A DNA stretch of 40,162 nucleotides from Bacillota bacterium (GCA_023421075.1 JAEZUM010000035.1:1-40162); one strand, 5' to 3'; positions 5,651 through 14,493 are shown, numbered from the stretch's first letter. Made by a program: numbers and translations. Notes: generated from the letters alone by a model not told the origin.

Positions 5651-6940
5651 TTACAGACAGAACACAGCATAATAGGGAACATATTTTATATCATTTGCAT
5701 AGTCAAAATTCTTTGCAGAAATCTTAATTGCATACGGAAAATGACATTTTTGCTTTAATACACTGATACTCTTCGACCTGGTATTCTCTCCGGAAAAGAT
5801 TTCGATGGGAAGCATCTGCAGGTTTTTTGAAATGATAAAATCGACCTTAGCCATGGATTCGCTTTCCCAGAAAGCAAAGGGATAATTCTTTGCCTGTAGA
5901 GATTGAGCCACATAATTCTCTAATAAAGATCGCTGGTAAGTGAGAATCCCTTCCGTTCCTTGTACTTCTTTAATTTTGGAATACAATAAGCCGGTATCCG
6001 GAAGATACAGTTTAAAGTTAGAATTGTCTTCTTCACACGAATTGTTTACGATAAATAGTTGAGAAGGATTCTCCAATTGCTCGGAATTAATCTTATTGCA
6101 GCGAATTACATAATTCTGCTCCACAAGCTTCTTGATGGAATCTCGGTACATTGCATGGGTTGTACCTTTACGGATGATTTTGTACTGAAATTTCTTATTA
6201 TCCTTCATCAGCTGATAGATTAAGCTGTCCAGTACCTGATTCATCTTCAGTGCTTCACTGTCGGGATTATCCCGGAAGATAAAGTCATGGTAAGAGCTGA
6301 TCATAAAACTATGTTGCTCGGGTACATTGATCGTATCAGAAAGATTGAGATACTCATTCACGATTCCCGGCATTCCGCCGATCTGAAGATAAAGCTGATG
6401 TAGGGTTAGCAGCTCCTTATGTACAATGTCCGGTATTTTTGAAGAGGAATGATAATGATTTTGGATGGTCTCAATATACCATTCATTACCGGTTGCTCTC
6501 AAAAACTCGTCAAACTCCAACGGATGAATACAGACTCTGTGAAAAACTGCTTCAAAATCGAGCGGTAAGGGATGGCTGGTGATTGCGACGATATAATCGA
6601 ATACACCGGTCAACTGATGTTTTTTGATTGCTTTTAGAGCTTCCTTGCAGAAACTGATTTCATCCAGAATTAAGACACGGGTATCCGTGGGACGTTCTTC
6701 AAAGATACCAAAATGTGATAACAAATGATCCGAAAGTGATTCCTTGGTATCGTTCCGGAATAAATCTGCCAGTAATGGATCACGTTCAAAATTGATATAA
6801 TAGAACTCTTCAAAAAAAGACTTGGCAAAATCATATGCAAGATACGTCTTTCCGACCCCTTTTGCTCCGGTAAGTAATATGGGAATGTCCTGTGTGTCTG
6901 TTTTCCAGTTGATTAGTTCATCAATGACTTTTCTCTTCAA
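5651..6940 (-). CDS. AAA family ATPase with C-terminal DUF4143 domain
   Basis: A 429-residue protein with an N-terminal AAA_14 ATPase module: Walker A GAKGVGKT near residue 25 and Walker B VLILDEIS near 106. The C-terminal DUF4143 region carries LPDTGLLYSKI and VDFII...LPIEI, a D...E-x pattern reminiscent of PD-(D/E)XK nucleases. Proteins of this type are widespread, often mobile and mostly uncharacterised; no function is assigned. The start is TTG at 6940, preceded by AAGGGG near the end of the pseudouridine synthase gene, from which it is separated by six bases, so the two may be co-transcribed. It could be a late insertion at the tail of the lspA-rluD unit. Confidence 0.85.
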   Translation of the reverse strand: MKRKVIDELINWKTDTQDIPILLTGAKGVGKTYLAYDFAKSFFEEFYYINFERDPLLADLFRNDTKESLSDHLLSHFGIFEERPTDTRVLILDEISFCKEALKAIKKHQLTGVFDYIVAITSHPLPLDFEAVFHRVCIHPLEFDEFLRATGNEWYIETIQNHYHSSSKIPDIVHKELLTLHQLYLQIGGMPGIVNEYLNLSDTINVPEQHSFMISSYHDFIFRDNPDSEALKMNQVLDSLIYQLMKDNKKFQYKIIRKGTTHAMYRDSIKKLVEQNYVIRCNKINSEQLENPSQLFIVNNSCEEDNSNFKLYLPDTGLLYSKIKEVQGTEGILTYQRSLLENYVAQSLQAKNYPFAFWESESMAKVDFIISKNLQMLPIEIFSGENTRSKSISVLKQKCHFPYAIKISAKNFDYANDIKYVPYYAVFCL

Positions 6941-6946
6941 TGAAAG

Positions 6947-7909
6947 TTACCCCTTATGTCTTAATTTCATTAATAAATCGGTAAAGTAATCCGGAAGCGG
7001 AGCCCTAAATTCTACGTACTCCCTGGTAGTTGGGTGAATAAATCCCAAAACACCGGCGTGTAAGGCTTGTCCCTCCAGGTGAAAAGGATCCTTGCTCGGT
7101 CCATAAACCGTATCACCAAGAAGAGGATGACGTATGCTAGCCATATGGACCCTGATCTGATGAGTACGTCCGGTTTCCAGAGAGCACTCCACGTGAGCAT
7201 AATGTTTTGAAAGATTCTCCAATACGATATAATTGGTAGCTGCTGGTTTACCGTTTTTATGATTGATGGCCATCTTCTTGCGATCCTTTGGATCTCTACC
7301 GATTGGCCCCTCTACTCTTCCATTTTCCGTTGGAAAGGTATTATAAACAATAGCCTGATATTTACGAGTAATGGAATGAACCTTAAGTTGTTCAGCAATA
7401 AACTGGTGCGCTTTATCGTTTTTACAGGCAACCAGAACACCGGTTGTATCCCGGTCTATCCGATGAACTATTCCAGGTCGCATAACCCCGTTAATACCGG
7501 ATAATTCTGATTGGCAATGATATAACAGGGCATTCACAAGAGTACCGGATGCATGTCCGGCGGCAGGATGAACAACGAGTCCCTTCTGCTTGTTAATCAC
7601 GATGATATCTTTGTCTTCATAAACAATATCAATCGGAAGGTCCTCAGGAACGATTTCAGCCACCGTAGGTTCGGGAAGGATAATTTGTACTGTTTGTCCG
7701 AATTTGACCTTAGAATTGGATTTTACAGGCTTATCCTCAAGAAAAATTCTGCCATCCTCGATCAGCTTCTGAAGATAACTTCGAGTCAGGTCGTTTTGAA
7801 TTGTCGATAGGTATTTATCAATACGAATCCCCTGAAACTCTTCGCTTACGACATATTCCAGAGTTTGTTCCGACTCGGACAGCTCTAATACTTCATCCTC
7901 CATTCGCAT
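6947..7909 (-). CDS. rluD: RluA/RluD family pseudouridine synthase
   Basis: A 320-residue enzyme that isomerises uridine to pseudouridine in rRNA. An N-terminal S4 RNA-binding domain (about residues 28-90, GIRIDKYLSTIQNDLTRSYL) is followed by the catalytic domain with RPGIVHRIDRDTTGVLV, where D152 is the expected catalytic aspartate, and the C-terminal GRTHQIRVHM motif. The S4 domain plus length fit the RluD branch; the exact target sites are not deducible. Two ATGs (7909 and 7903) follow AAAGGG; either could be used. It lies 60 bases downstream of lspA, the classic lspA-rluD arrangement of Firmicutes. Confidence 0.92.
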   Translation of the reverse strand: MRMEDEVLELSESEQTLEYVVSEEFQGIRIDKYLSTIQNDLTRSYLQKLIEDGRIFLEDKPVKSNSKVKFGQTVQIILPEPTVAEIVPEDLPIDIVYEDKDIIVINKQKGLVVHPAAGHASGTLVNALLYHCQSELSGINGVMRPGIVHRIDRDTTGVLVACKNDKAHQFIAEQLKVHSITRKYQAIVYNTFPTENGRVEGPIGRDPKDRKKMAINHKNGKPAATNYIVLENLSKHYAHVECSLETGRTHQIRVHMASIRHPLLGDTVYGPSKDPFHLEGQALHAGVLGFIHPTTREYVEFRAPLPDYFTDLLMKLRHKG

Positions 7910-7969
7910 GATCCCTTTCTGGTTTACATAATAATGTTATATCTACCTATATAACTCTGATAGGGAGAC

Positions 7970-8533
7970 CTAATCTTCTTCCTTATTCTCTTCCTCGGAG
8001 GGACGCTCGGAAGAAGGATCAACATTTTTCTTTTTCTTAGATCCAAACATCCGATCCAGGAACTCAAAATCCGAATCCTTGTAATAAAAGATTGCCAGAA
8101 GGAACAATAAGATACAGGATACGGTCAGATAACTATCAGCGATATTAAATAGAGGGAAATTAATTAATTTAAAATAAATAAAATCAACCACATGACCTAA
8201 GAAGATGCGATCGATCAGGTTGCCTACTGCTCCGGCAATAATGAATACGGTGATCAGCTTCATCGGGTTATACTTCTTATCCTGCGGGATCTTAAGATAC
8301 AGGAATACAATAAATGCTAATATGATAAAGGTGAAAATACTTAGAATTTGTACCTTTCCACTCAAAATGCCCCATACTGCACCGGTATTCTCATGGTACT
8401 GCAGGCTGAATACATCCGGTATAATGATAATCGGATCGTTATTCATCAGGGTCTGACGAACCCATAGCTTCACTCCCTGGTCAATTACCGTAAGAATAAT
8501 AAATAAAATCAAATGCCTAATTCTTTGCTTCAT
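7970..8533 (-). CDS. lspA: Lipoprotein signal peptidase (signal peptidase II)
   Basis: A 187-residue membrane aspartyl protease that removes signal peptides from prolipoproteins. Four hydrophobic segments are visible, with the family motifs VIDQGVKLW, YHENTGAVWGIL, GNLIDRI and FNIADS; D108 and D133 are the expected catalytic pair. The C-terminus has an unusual charged tail of about 30 residues with a lysine run and an acidic end. I start at ATG 8533, six bases after GGAGG, rather than the in-frame TTG at 8554. One likely client in this window is the lipoprotein carboxypeptidase at 15361-16341. Confidence 0.95.
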   Translation of the reverse strand: MKQRIRHLILFIILTVIDQGVKLWVRQTLMNNDPIIIIPDVFSLQYHENTGAVWGILSGKVQILSIFTFIILAFIVFLYLKIPQDKKYNPMKLITVFIIAGAVGNLIDRIFLGHVVDFIYFKLINFPLFNIADSYLTVSCILLFLLAIFYYKDSDFEFLDRMFGSKKKKNVDPSSERPSEEENKEED

Positions 8534-8565
8534 AGTTTCCTCCAATAAGTACAATTCTATTATTT

Positions 8566-9654
8566 TTACTCTAAAATGGAATGGATGGCAGTAAGCATCT
8601 CATCCTTTGTTACAGTGGTATCTATAACCGCATTCCCGACATTCTGTAATAAAATGAATTTGATCTGATTGGAATCCATCTTCTTATCTAATCGAGTCAC
8701 TTCATAAACAGCCTCGGCATTTAACCCCTGTACACGGATTGGCTGTCGAAAACACTGCATGGTCTGTAGGATGTCCTGATATTCTTTCTCACTGATCGAT
8801 CCTCTCTTCAGAGACAGATAAGAGGCTGCAGCCATTCCGATGCAGACACACTCTCCATGCAAAAGAGTTAATTCTTTTAGCTTTTCTACTGAATGTCCTA
8901 TCGTATGTCCGAAATTAAGAAGCGCACGCTCTCCTTGCTCCTTTGGATCCTGTTCTACCACGGCTCTCTTGATCAGACAGCTACGATATACCATTTCAAG
9001 AAGAGCTTCAAAGTTTCTGGAGCTGATGTTCGCTTCCTGTTCTTTTAACCACTCGTAGTAATTCAAATCCTTAATCAGTCCATGCTTAATAATCTCACCC
9101 ATACCGGAGAAATATTCCGCTTCGGGAAGGGTTAATAGCGTTCCTAAATTCATATATACCAGAACAGGCTGATGGAAAGCGCCAACCATATTCTTATAAG
9201 CTTTATAATCCACTCCGGTTTTCCCACCGATACTGGAGTCAACCATGGAGAGTAAGGAGGTAGGCATCTGAATAAATCGTATTCCGCGTAGATAGGTAGC
9301 CGCAACAAAACCGGTGAGGTCTCCTACTACACCGCCACCGAGAGCGATTAGTATATCATTTCGATCAAAACCGGACTCGATTAGTCTCTCGTAGCACAGA
9401 TTTACAGTATCCAGATTCTTGTTTGCCTCTCCTGCCTTAAAGGTAAAGCTTTCCACCTGCTTCACAGAGTCAGACAAAGCCTTTATTACTTCATCCAGAT
9501 AGTACTTTCCGACGTTACTGTCTGTGATAATCATAACTTTACGGCTGCTAAGCTTCATTGGGGCCACTGCATCACAGAGCCTCTTAAAATTCGGTTCCAG
9601 CCATATTTCATAGGCAGGTTTGCCCTCATAATTTACGGTAAGCAACTGATTCAT
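8566..9654 (-). CDS. aroB: 3-dehydroquinate synthase
   Basis: A 362-residue NAD- and metal-dependent enzyme converting DAHP to 3-dehydroquinate, step two of the shikimate pathway. Key motifs are the nucleotide-binding GGGVVGDLTGFVAATYLRG, PTSLLSMVDSSIGGKTGVD with the substrate-contacting Lys, and NFGHTIGHSVE with metal-binding histidines. Start ATG 9654 is chosen because AAGGG precedes it by nine bases; an upstream in-frame extension to 9744 would run through the stem-loop at 9691-9731 and into divIVA. No other shikimate genes are adjacent. lspA starts 32 bases downstream, so aroB, lspA and rluD likely form one transcript. Confidence 0.96.
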   Translation of the reverse strand: MNQLLTVNYEGKPAYEIWLEPNFKRLCDAVAPMKLSSRKVMIITDSNVGKYYLDEVIKALSDSVKQVESFTFKAGEANKNLDTVNLCYERLIESGFDRNDILIALGGGVVGDLTGFVAATYLRGIRFIQMPTSLLSMVDSSIGGKTGVDYKAYKNMVGAFHQPVLVYMNLGTLLTLPEAEYFSGMGEIIKHGLIKDLNYYEWLKEQEANISSRNFEALLEMVYRSCLIKRAVVEQDPKEQGERALLNFGHTIGHSVEKLKELTLLHGECVCIGMAAASYLSLKRGSISEKEYQDILQTMQCFRQPIRVQGLNAEAVYEVTRLDKKMDSNQIKFILLQNVGNAVIDTTVTKDEMLTAIHSILE

Positions 9655-9690
9655 TCGTTCGATCCCTTCTTGTAGAAATAGTATGAAAAT

Positions 9691-9731
9691 ATAGCATAAC
9701 CGCATCAAAAGACAAGACGAGGTTATGCTAT
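9691..9731 (-). terminator. 11-bp stem-loop between divIVA and aroB
   Basis: ATAGCATAACC (9691-9701) and GGTTATGCTAT (9721-9731) are perfect inverted repeats around 19 bases, directly after the divIVA stop. On the minus strand the stem is followed by ATTTTC, a short T-tract, so a weak terminator is the simplest reading. Confidence 0.55.
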
Positions 9732-9740
9732 CCTCCGAAA

Positions 9741-10421
9741 TCATTCATCTTTCATTGTGAAGAATTCAAAGCCATCCTCAGTCTGATAGCTTTTCTCTTC
9801 CGGTTCTTCCATAAAATCAAATTTGATTTGATCCAGATCCTGAAGCTCTTCGTCGTATTGCTTGGACAGATCCTTCGAAAACTCATCGTCCCGAGCTGCT
9901 GAAGCCTCCGTGGCGGCTACTTGATCCTTTGAACTAGTTAATTCTTCCGGCTCACGGTAGCGAAAATCATCAGTATTAACGGAAAAGCTTTTACTGTTTA
10001 TCAATTCAATCTGTGCGTTTAACAGATTTTCAAAATGTATTTTAAATAAATCATACTGCTGCATCAGATTCAAGGTCTTATGTTCTATGAATTCAATCTG
10101 CTTTCTGGCATCCTCTAAGATAAGATTTGCTTTCGCCCTTGCTTCCATCTCAATAGCATCCGCTTCTCTAAGCGCGGTATTCTTCGTATCCTGAGCAGTC
10201 TTCTCCGCCAGGATCAAGGCTTTCTGCAATGTCTTCTCAATGGATTTGTAGTAGCTTAGGCTATCCGTCGCTTCCTTCAGCTTTCGTTTCAGCTTCTCAT
10301 TGTCCTCCAGAAGAGCTTCATAATCGGTGGACAGCTCCTTCAGAAACTGCTCTACCTCCTTCTTGTCATAACCAATACCTGTTTTGAATTCTTTCTCCTG
10401 TATCTCTGATGATGTAAACAT
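9741..10421 (-). CDS. divIVA: DivIVA-domain cell division/polarity protein
   Basis: A 226-residue protein. The N-terminal DivIVA motif (MFTSSEIQEKEFKTGIGYDK, then KEVEQFLKEL) is the lipid-binding and curvature-sensing part; residues 35-145 are heptad-rich coiled coil (EDNEKLKRKLKEA, KTAQDTKNTALREA). The C-terminal 80 residues are acidic and low-complexity. ATG 10421 is preceded by TGGAGG; an earlier ATG at 10433 overlaps that site and is unlikely. It ends the yggS-sepF-ylmH-divIVA unit typical of Firmicutes, next to septum-assembly genes. DivIVA proteins recruit partners to poles and septa; together with MinCDE here it may help place the division site. Confidence 0.93.
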   Translation of the reverse strand: MFTSSEIQEKEFKTGIGYDKKEVEQFLKELSTDYEALLEDNEKLKRKLKEATDSLSYYKSIEKTLQKALILAEKTAQDTKNTALREADAIEMEARAKANLILEDARKQIEFIEHKTLNLMQQYDLFKIHFENLLNAQIELINSKSFSVNTDDFRYREPEELTSSKDQVAATEASAARDDEFSKDLSKQYDEELQDLDQIKFDFMEEPEEKSYQTEDGFEFFTMKDE

Positions 10422-10485
10422 AAATACCTCCATATAGTAGGGATATCGTTCTTTGTTTATCGGTAGACGCTTAAGGCATCCGGAT

Positions 10486-11259
10486 TTAAGAATACAATAA
10501 TATTTTTACGCTGTATCTGCCCTTCTTGGTTTGATATGAGGTTCCGACATAAAGAAATTTACCAAGACCACGTACTGACACAACATCATTTTCTTTGAGC
10601 ATATAGCTGTTTGACAGAACCTCTTTGCTGTTCACAAAGACCTTACCACCTTCAATCAGACCTGAGAGACTGCTCCTGGAGGTGTGAAATGCTACTGCAA
10701 GGATACTATCCAGTCGTACAGAGGCTACGGTTCCGACAACCTCAGTATACTTTGTTTCATAATGAAAATCCTGTTGTTCTATCCGACTTGTGCTGACCAT
10801 GGTGTGCTTTACCTTTACTAATTGATCCAATATAAAGGGACTGATGGTATTATGAGCAAATAAATAACCTTCATTGGCATCAATCAGGATATCTCCAATC
10901 TTACTACGGTCAATACCTAGATTCAATACCGCACCAAGAAAGTCACGATGGTTTAGGTTATCAGAAAAACGCTGATTAAGCGGTTCTACCTTGATACAGG
11001 TGATCGGAAAATTGATTTCTTCTATGCTGCTGATCTGATCGTTTCCACAAAAACAAAGTATTTTTCTCTCGGCATCTTGATAACCTCCGTTAGTAAAATA
11101 CTTTATCCTTGGCAATTCATTTTTGAGGCTTAGAAATATGTTCTGTTCGTTTAGATTAAGGAAATCAGAAAACATACAGATTCCTCTGTTATATGCAGTG
11201 TTTGCCAAATCCAGCAGCCTTCGGCAAAGCAGCTGCTCGTCCTTGTCCAGATTCATCAT
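10486..11259 (-). CDS. ylmH: YlmH-type S4 RNA-binding protein
   Basis: A 257-residue protein with the YlmH architecture: an N-terminal half of unknown fold and NHRDFLGAVLNLGIDRSKIG in the middle, then a C-terminal S4 RNA-binding domain (RLDSILAVAFHTSRSSLSGL, KVFVNSKEVLSNSYMLKEND, VVSVRGLGKF). In Bacillus subtilis YlmH has been linked to ribosome-associated quality control; in streptococci the locus affects division. The start codon follows the sepF stop by about three bases, so translation is probably coupled. divIVA begins 64 bases downstream. Confidence 0.92.
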   Translation of the reverse strand: MMNLDKDEQLLCRRLLDLANTAYNRGICMFSDFLNLNEQNIFLSLKNELPRIKYFTNGGYQDAERKILCFCGNDQISSIEEINFPITCIKVEPLNQRFSDNLNHRDFLGAVLNLGIDRSKIGDILIDANEGYLFAHNTISPFILDQLVKVKHTMVSTSRIEQQDFHYETKYTEVVGTVASVRLDSILAVAFHTSRSSLSGLIEGGKVFVNSKEVLSNSYMLKENDVVSVRGLGKFLYVGTSYQTKKGRYSVKILLYS

Positions 11260-11262
11260 GGC

Positions 11263-11835
11263 TTAGAACTTATTATGGAAGGTCGGAGGTTCAAAACCGC
11301 TCTCCTGAATTAAATCAAGATAATCACCGGAGATATCAACCGTATCCGGAGAAACAATAAAGATTGCGTTCGAGATACGATGAAGCTTACCATTAATGGC
11401 ATATACGGAACCTGAGATAAAATCCATGGTTCGCTGTGCTAACTTATCATCAAAACCTTCCAAATTGATTACGGTTGCTCTGCCTGTTAAGAGCATATCG
11501 CAAATTTCCTGAGAATCTTCAAAGGAGGTGGGCTTCATGATACAAACCTCAAGTCCCTTGGGTGTTGTACGGATCGGTACAACCTTGCTTGCTGTACTTC
11601 TTTCCATCTTTGCAGCCCTCTCTTTTTTGAAATCATTTGTTACCGTATTCGATACAGATGCCACAGTCTGGCTCTTAGGTGGTTCAGTATATCTCTCACT
11701 TTTTGCTTCTTTACGTTCTGCACGCATTGCCCTTTTTTGCTCTTTCTCGGACTCGTCGTTCAGATACTCCTCATAATCGTCTTCATCTTCAGTCAGTTTC
11801 ATTGAATTAAGAAAGTTTTTAAATATATTAGACAT
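11263..11835 (-). CDS. sepF: SepF, FtsZ-ring membrane anchor
   Basis: A 190-residue division protein. The N-terminus (MSNIFKNFLNSMKL) is the amphipathic membrane-binding helix, followed by an acidic/basic linker of about 90 residues and the globular SepF core (EVCIMKPTSFEDSQEICDML, RATVINLEGFDDKLAQRTMD, GSVYAINGKLHRISNAIFIV) that polymerises and binds FtsZ. I use ATG 11835, eight bases after GGAGG, because the longer frame from 11859 would not begin with the membrane helix. It lies between yggS and ylmH, the conserved Firmicutes arrangement. Confidence 0.95.
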   Translation of the reverse strand: MSNIFKNFLNSMKLTEDEDDYEEYLNDESEKEQKRAMRAERKEAKSERYTEPPKSQTVASVSNTVTNDFKKERAAKMERSTASKVVPIRTTPKGLEVCIMKPTSFEDSQEICDMLLTGRATVINLEGFDDKLAQRTMDFISGSVYAINGKLHRISNAIFIVSPDTVDISGDYLDLIQESGFEPPTFHNKF

Positions 11836-11943
11836 TTGTCTATACCTCCATTTCGCCACTTACGGCAAAAACCTTTTTTACTTTGCTATGTTCTATTGCT
11901 TCACATAGCGTATGTTATATGTTTTTATATACAGTCAATTATG

Positions 11944-12702
11944 TCAGCTAATTGAATAATCACGCTCACCGAAAATGCCTGTCCCAACCCGGACCATGGT
12001 GGCGCCTTCTTCTATAGCTACTTCAAAATCACCGGTCATACCCATGGACAGGATATTAAAATGTTCCAGAGATTGAATTGCCGTAGAAAATTGATATTTG
12101 GAAATGTTTCCATTATCATTATTATCTGCGTTTTTTGATTTTATGTCAACATATAATTGTCGCAATTTCTTAAAATACATCCTGTTTTTCTCCGGATTTT
12201 CTACATAAGGCGCTATCGCCATGAGGCCTCTTATCCGAATATGTGGGAACAGAATGAGTTCAGAAATTAGTGAAGCAGTTTCTTCGGCTTTCACTCCGTA
12301 TTTGGTATCTTCTTCTGCGATATTCACTTCGATCAGAATATCACAGATAACATTCTTCTTGGCAGCTTCTTCTTCGATCTGTTCTGCTAGTCGGAGTGAG
12401 TCTACGGAATGAATCAAGGCTACCTTATCTACAATATACTTAACCTTGTTCCGCTGCAAATGCCCTATTAGATGCCAGTGCACCGGCTCAGGGAATTCAG
12501 AGCTTAACTCCTCATGCTTTTGAACCAATTCCTGAACCTTATTCTCACCAAAGTGTCTCATTCCCAGTTTATAAGCTTCAAGAAGCATCTCATTTGGTTT
12601 TGTCTTACTTACAGCAATTAAAGTAACCTCGGAACGGTCTCTCCCGCTTCGGTCGCATGCAGCTTGAATTCTATGTTCAATGTGCGCTATATTGTCCTTC
12701 AT
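11944..12702 (-). CDS. yggS: YggS/PROSC family pyridoxal-phosphate homeostasis protein
   Basis: A 252-residue single-domain PLP-binding protein with an alanine-racemase-like barrel but no racemase C-terminal domain. The PLP lysine is in LIAVSKTKP (about residue 33); family signatures HFGENKVQEL, HWHLIGHLQRNK, SVDS and LSMGMTGDFEVAIEEGATMVRVG are all present. The family buffers PLP and affects amino-acid metabolism; it is not known to have a catalytic reaction. AAAGGAG precedes the ATG. First gene of the yggS-sepF-ylmH-divIVA run; an extended -10 promoter lies at 12754-12762. Confidence 0.95.
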   Translation of the reverse strand: MKDNIAHIEHRIQAACDRSGRDRSEVTLIAVSKTKPNEMLLEAYKLGMRHFGENKVQELVQKHEELSSEFPEPVHWHLIGHLQRNKVKYIVDKVALIHSVDSLRLAEQIEEEAAKKNVICDILIEVNIAEEDTKYGVKAEETASLISELILFPHIRIRGLMAIAPYVENPEKNRMYFKKLRQLYVDIKSKNADNNDNGNISKYQFSTAIQSLEHFNILSMGMTGDFEVAIEEGATMVRVGTGIFGERDYSIS

Positions 12703-12753
12703 TATGAATAATCTCCTTTGGTATCACGAATACATTTCAATAAAGGCCTTCTT

Positions 12754-12762
12754 ATTATATCA
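12754..12762 (-). promoter_or_regulatory. Extended -10 promoter upstream of yggS
   Basis: The minus strand carries TGATATAAT, a perfect extended -10 element, about 50 bases before the yggS start. No good -35 hexamer is seen 17 bases upstream, which is common with extended -10 promoters. Confidence 0.5.
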
Positions 12763-12802
12763 ATAAATGCCATAGGTAAGTGATATCATCCTTAGTATTT
12801 AA

Positions 12803-14191
12803 TTAATAAATAATCGCCTGATTCTCTGCTGTAGTACCATCCAGAGCAATCTGGTCGTATGCAGAAAGTCCATTTTCTGTATCGTTGCGGATGATTGCGT
12901 ATTCTTCATTCTGATATAGTATGTCAATGCGTTTGAAAACGGCATAACCAAGATTAACATTATACACACCGGTTAATTTATTCGTCGGACCTAGAGTATA
13001 TCTCTCCGAATTGGTGGAGGAATGGATATAGGTACCGGCCGGAAAGAGGTCTGTATCAACGTACGCATAAGCGTCATCCTGAAAATAGATATCAGTAGGT
13101 GTAAAGGTATATTTAGCTTCACCGGTCTTTTCATCATAGGTTTCAACAATCAGACCTTGATCAGTACTATCCGCACCCATTGAGAAATATTCCAGAGGTA
13201 CAAGATAAAAATCTTTGTCGATTATTGAGGTCAAAGGGATTTTAAGTCCTTCAACGGTATCAAAATCCAGTTCTATCTCCAGATATCGTTCATCCAGGTA
13301 ATTGGACAGATAACGGTTTAAGGTGATCACAGCATAATAATCGGAGCTGTGTTGGCTTAGCATAAGAGCCCCATTCATGTCAAAATCGTCTTCTAATATG
13401 GTGAAACGAACATGTTCCTTTCCTTTCAGCTTTTCATATTGCTCCTGGGTCAGGGATAGTACCAGCTTCCACTCCTCGGAGGTAATCAGCTTATAGATCG
13501 GAGTATTTACATCGATAATATCAGTGGTTCGCAGGCTTGTCCGAGTATAGCTTTCGGTATTAAACATCTCTTTATTGACATTATCACTCGTCATGGTTTC
13601 AAAGCCATCCGTATAGTATGATACAATACCACTGAGAGGGCTGGTCACCATATCGTAGGAATAGGATTTACCGGTTTCCTCCCGCATGGTCTGTTCATTG
13701 GTAAGCATGGTCGTATTCAGGATGTCAAGTACAGTACTTTGTGCATCCTCCTTAAAATCATAAACCTGTTCGAAATCATTATCCCGGAACGAGGTTCTAA
13801 AACCTTCGATTGTATGAAGGAGCTCAGCCGAGTCTTTGTCAGACATTGTTATCGGCACATCACCGGTAGCAAGCACATCAATCATCCGCCCACTATCATC
13901 GAGAGAATAAACGGTTGCATTTTTTGCAACACGAGCACCCTCCTTCTGATAATAAGAGACATAGCCTGCTTTCGAGGAGGTTATAATCTGTTCATCCCTA
14001 AGAACTAAGGCAGTTATTCGATTATCGATTGCAGTGGAACCTTCGTGAACCTCATAGATTGATAGTTGTTCTTTGGTAAAATAGATATATACGTTGATCG
14101 CAATATATAAAAACAGAATAAGAAAAACAATAATACCGATATTAATACTTTTACGTTTTTTAAATTTTACAACCTTATTATTGTCGCTCAA
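12803..14191 (-). CDS. HlyD-like membrane-fusion/adaptor-type protein
   Basis: A 462-residue protein with a basic N-terminus, one transmembrane helix (about residues 17-38) and a large extracytoplasmic region. VLRDEQIITSSKAGYVSYYQ followed by KEGARVAKNATVY, and later SPLSGIVSYY, look like split lipoyl/barrel-sandwich halves of HlyD/RND adaptor proteins. No ABC or RND transporter is adjacent, so its partner is unknown; similar genes lie next to yggS-sepF in other clostridia. The start is TTG at 14191, seven bases after AGGAGG, and a promoter lies at 14229-14257. An envelope or division-related role is possible from context only. Confidence 0.75.
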   Translation of the reverse strand: MSDNNKVVKFKKRKSINIGIIVFLILFLYIAINVYIYFTKEQLSIYEVHEGSTAIDNRITALVLRDEQIITSSKAGYVSYYQKEGARVAKNATVYSLDDSGRMIDVLATGDVPITMSDKDSAELLHTIEGFRTSFRDNDFEQVYDFKEDAQSTVLDILNTTMLTNEQTMREETGKSYSYDMVTSPLSGIVSYYTDGFETMTSDNVNKEMFNTESYTRTSLRTTDIIDVNTPIYKLITSEEWKLVLSLTQEQYEKLKGKEHVRFTILEDDFDMNGALMLSQHSSDYYAVITLNRYLSNYLDERYLEIELDFDTVEGLKIPLTSIIDKDFYLVPLEYFSMGADSTDQGLIVETYDEKTGEAKYTFTPTDIYFQDDAYAYVDTDLFPAGTYIHSSTNSERYTLGPTNKLTGVYNVNLGYAVFKRIDILYQNEEYAIIRNDTENGLSAYDQIALDGTTAENQAIIY

Positions 14192-14228
14192 GCAATTGCC
14201 TCCTATTTGGGCTTTGTTTTCCTTTTAC

Positions 14229-14257
14229 ATTATACTTACTTTTTGATGATTTTTAAA
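14229..14257 (-). promoter_or_regulatory. Promoter of the HlyD-like gene
   Basis: On the minus strand TTTAAA (14257-14252) and a consensus TATAAT (14234-14229) are 17 bases apart, ending about 38 bases before the TTG start at 14191. Confidence 0.55.
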
Positions 14258-14383
14258 CCCTTTTCTAACGTTTTTATTAAAATTAGTAACAAAGTATGAA
14301 TTTACCATTAAGATTGGAGTGAAATACGAGGACTACATTTCTTAATGTTTATGTATAAAAGTCATTAAATGGGTTATTCTAAG

Positions 14384-14435
14384 TAAAGAGAGTAATCTCT
14401 TTATATTTGTTTCAATAGGAACCTCGACATCGAGG
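14384..14435 (+). other. Two small stem-loops in the leader of the DUF378 gene
   Basis: The 302-base gap between the HlyD-like gene and the DUF378 gene (14192-14493) holds no gene. Besides the promoter at 14229-14257 it contains TAAAGAG/CTCTTTA (14384-14390 and 14397-14403, six-base loop) and CCTCG-ACAT-CGAGG (14422-14435), both just upstream of the DUF378 start. They may be leader RNA structures or a terminator for transcription entering from the left. TAGGAAC is repeated on either side of the second hairpin. Confidence 0.4.
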
Positions 14436-14493
14436 ACTATAGGAACTAATATAAAGAGCTTTGATTTAAAATAAGTCATGAAGGAGGTTTTTT

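Noticed and set aside
4940..6940. Search for a BlaR1/MecR1 sensor near the BlaI-like gene
   Set aside because: No metalloprotease HExxH membrane protein is encoded nearby; the next gene is an AAA ATPase.
5651..6940. DUF4143 ATPase read as part of a defence system
   Set aside because: No nuclease, methylase, reverse transcriptase or other defence partner adjoins it, so the claim has no support here.
9655..9744. 30-residue N-terminal extension of AroB
   Set aside because: It would cross the stem-loop at 9691-9731 and overlap the end of divIVA; a proper ribosome site precedes ATG 9654.
11885..11909. Inverted repeat GCTATGT/ACATAGC between yggS and sepF considered as a terminator
   Set aside because: On the minus strand it is followed by an A-rich, not T-rich, tail, and yggS-sepF are normally co-transcribed.
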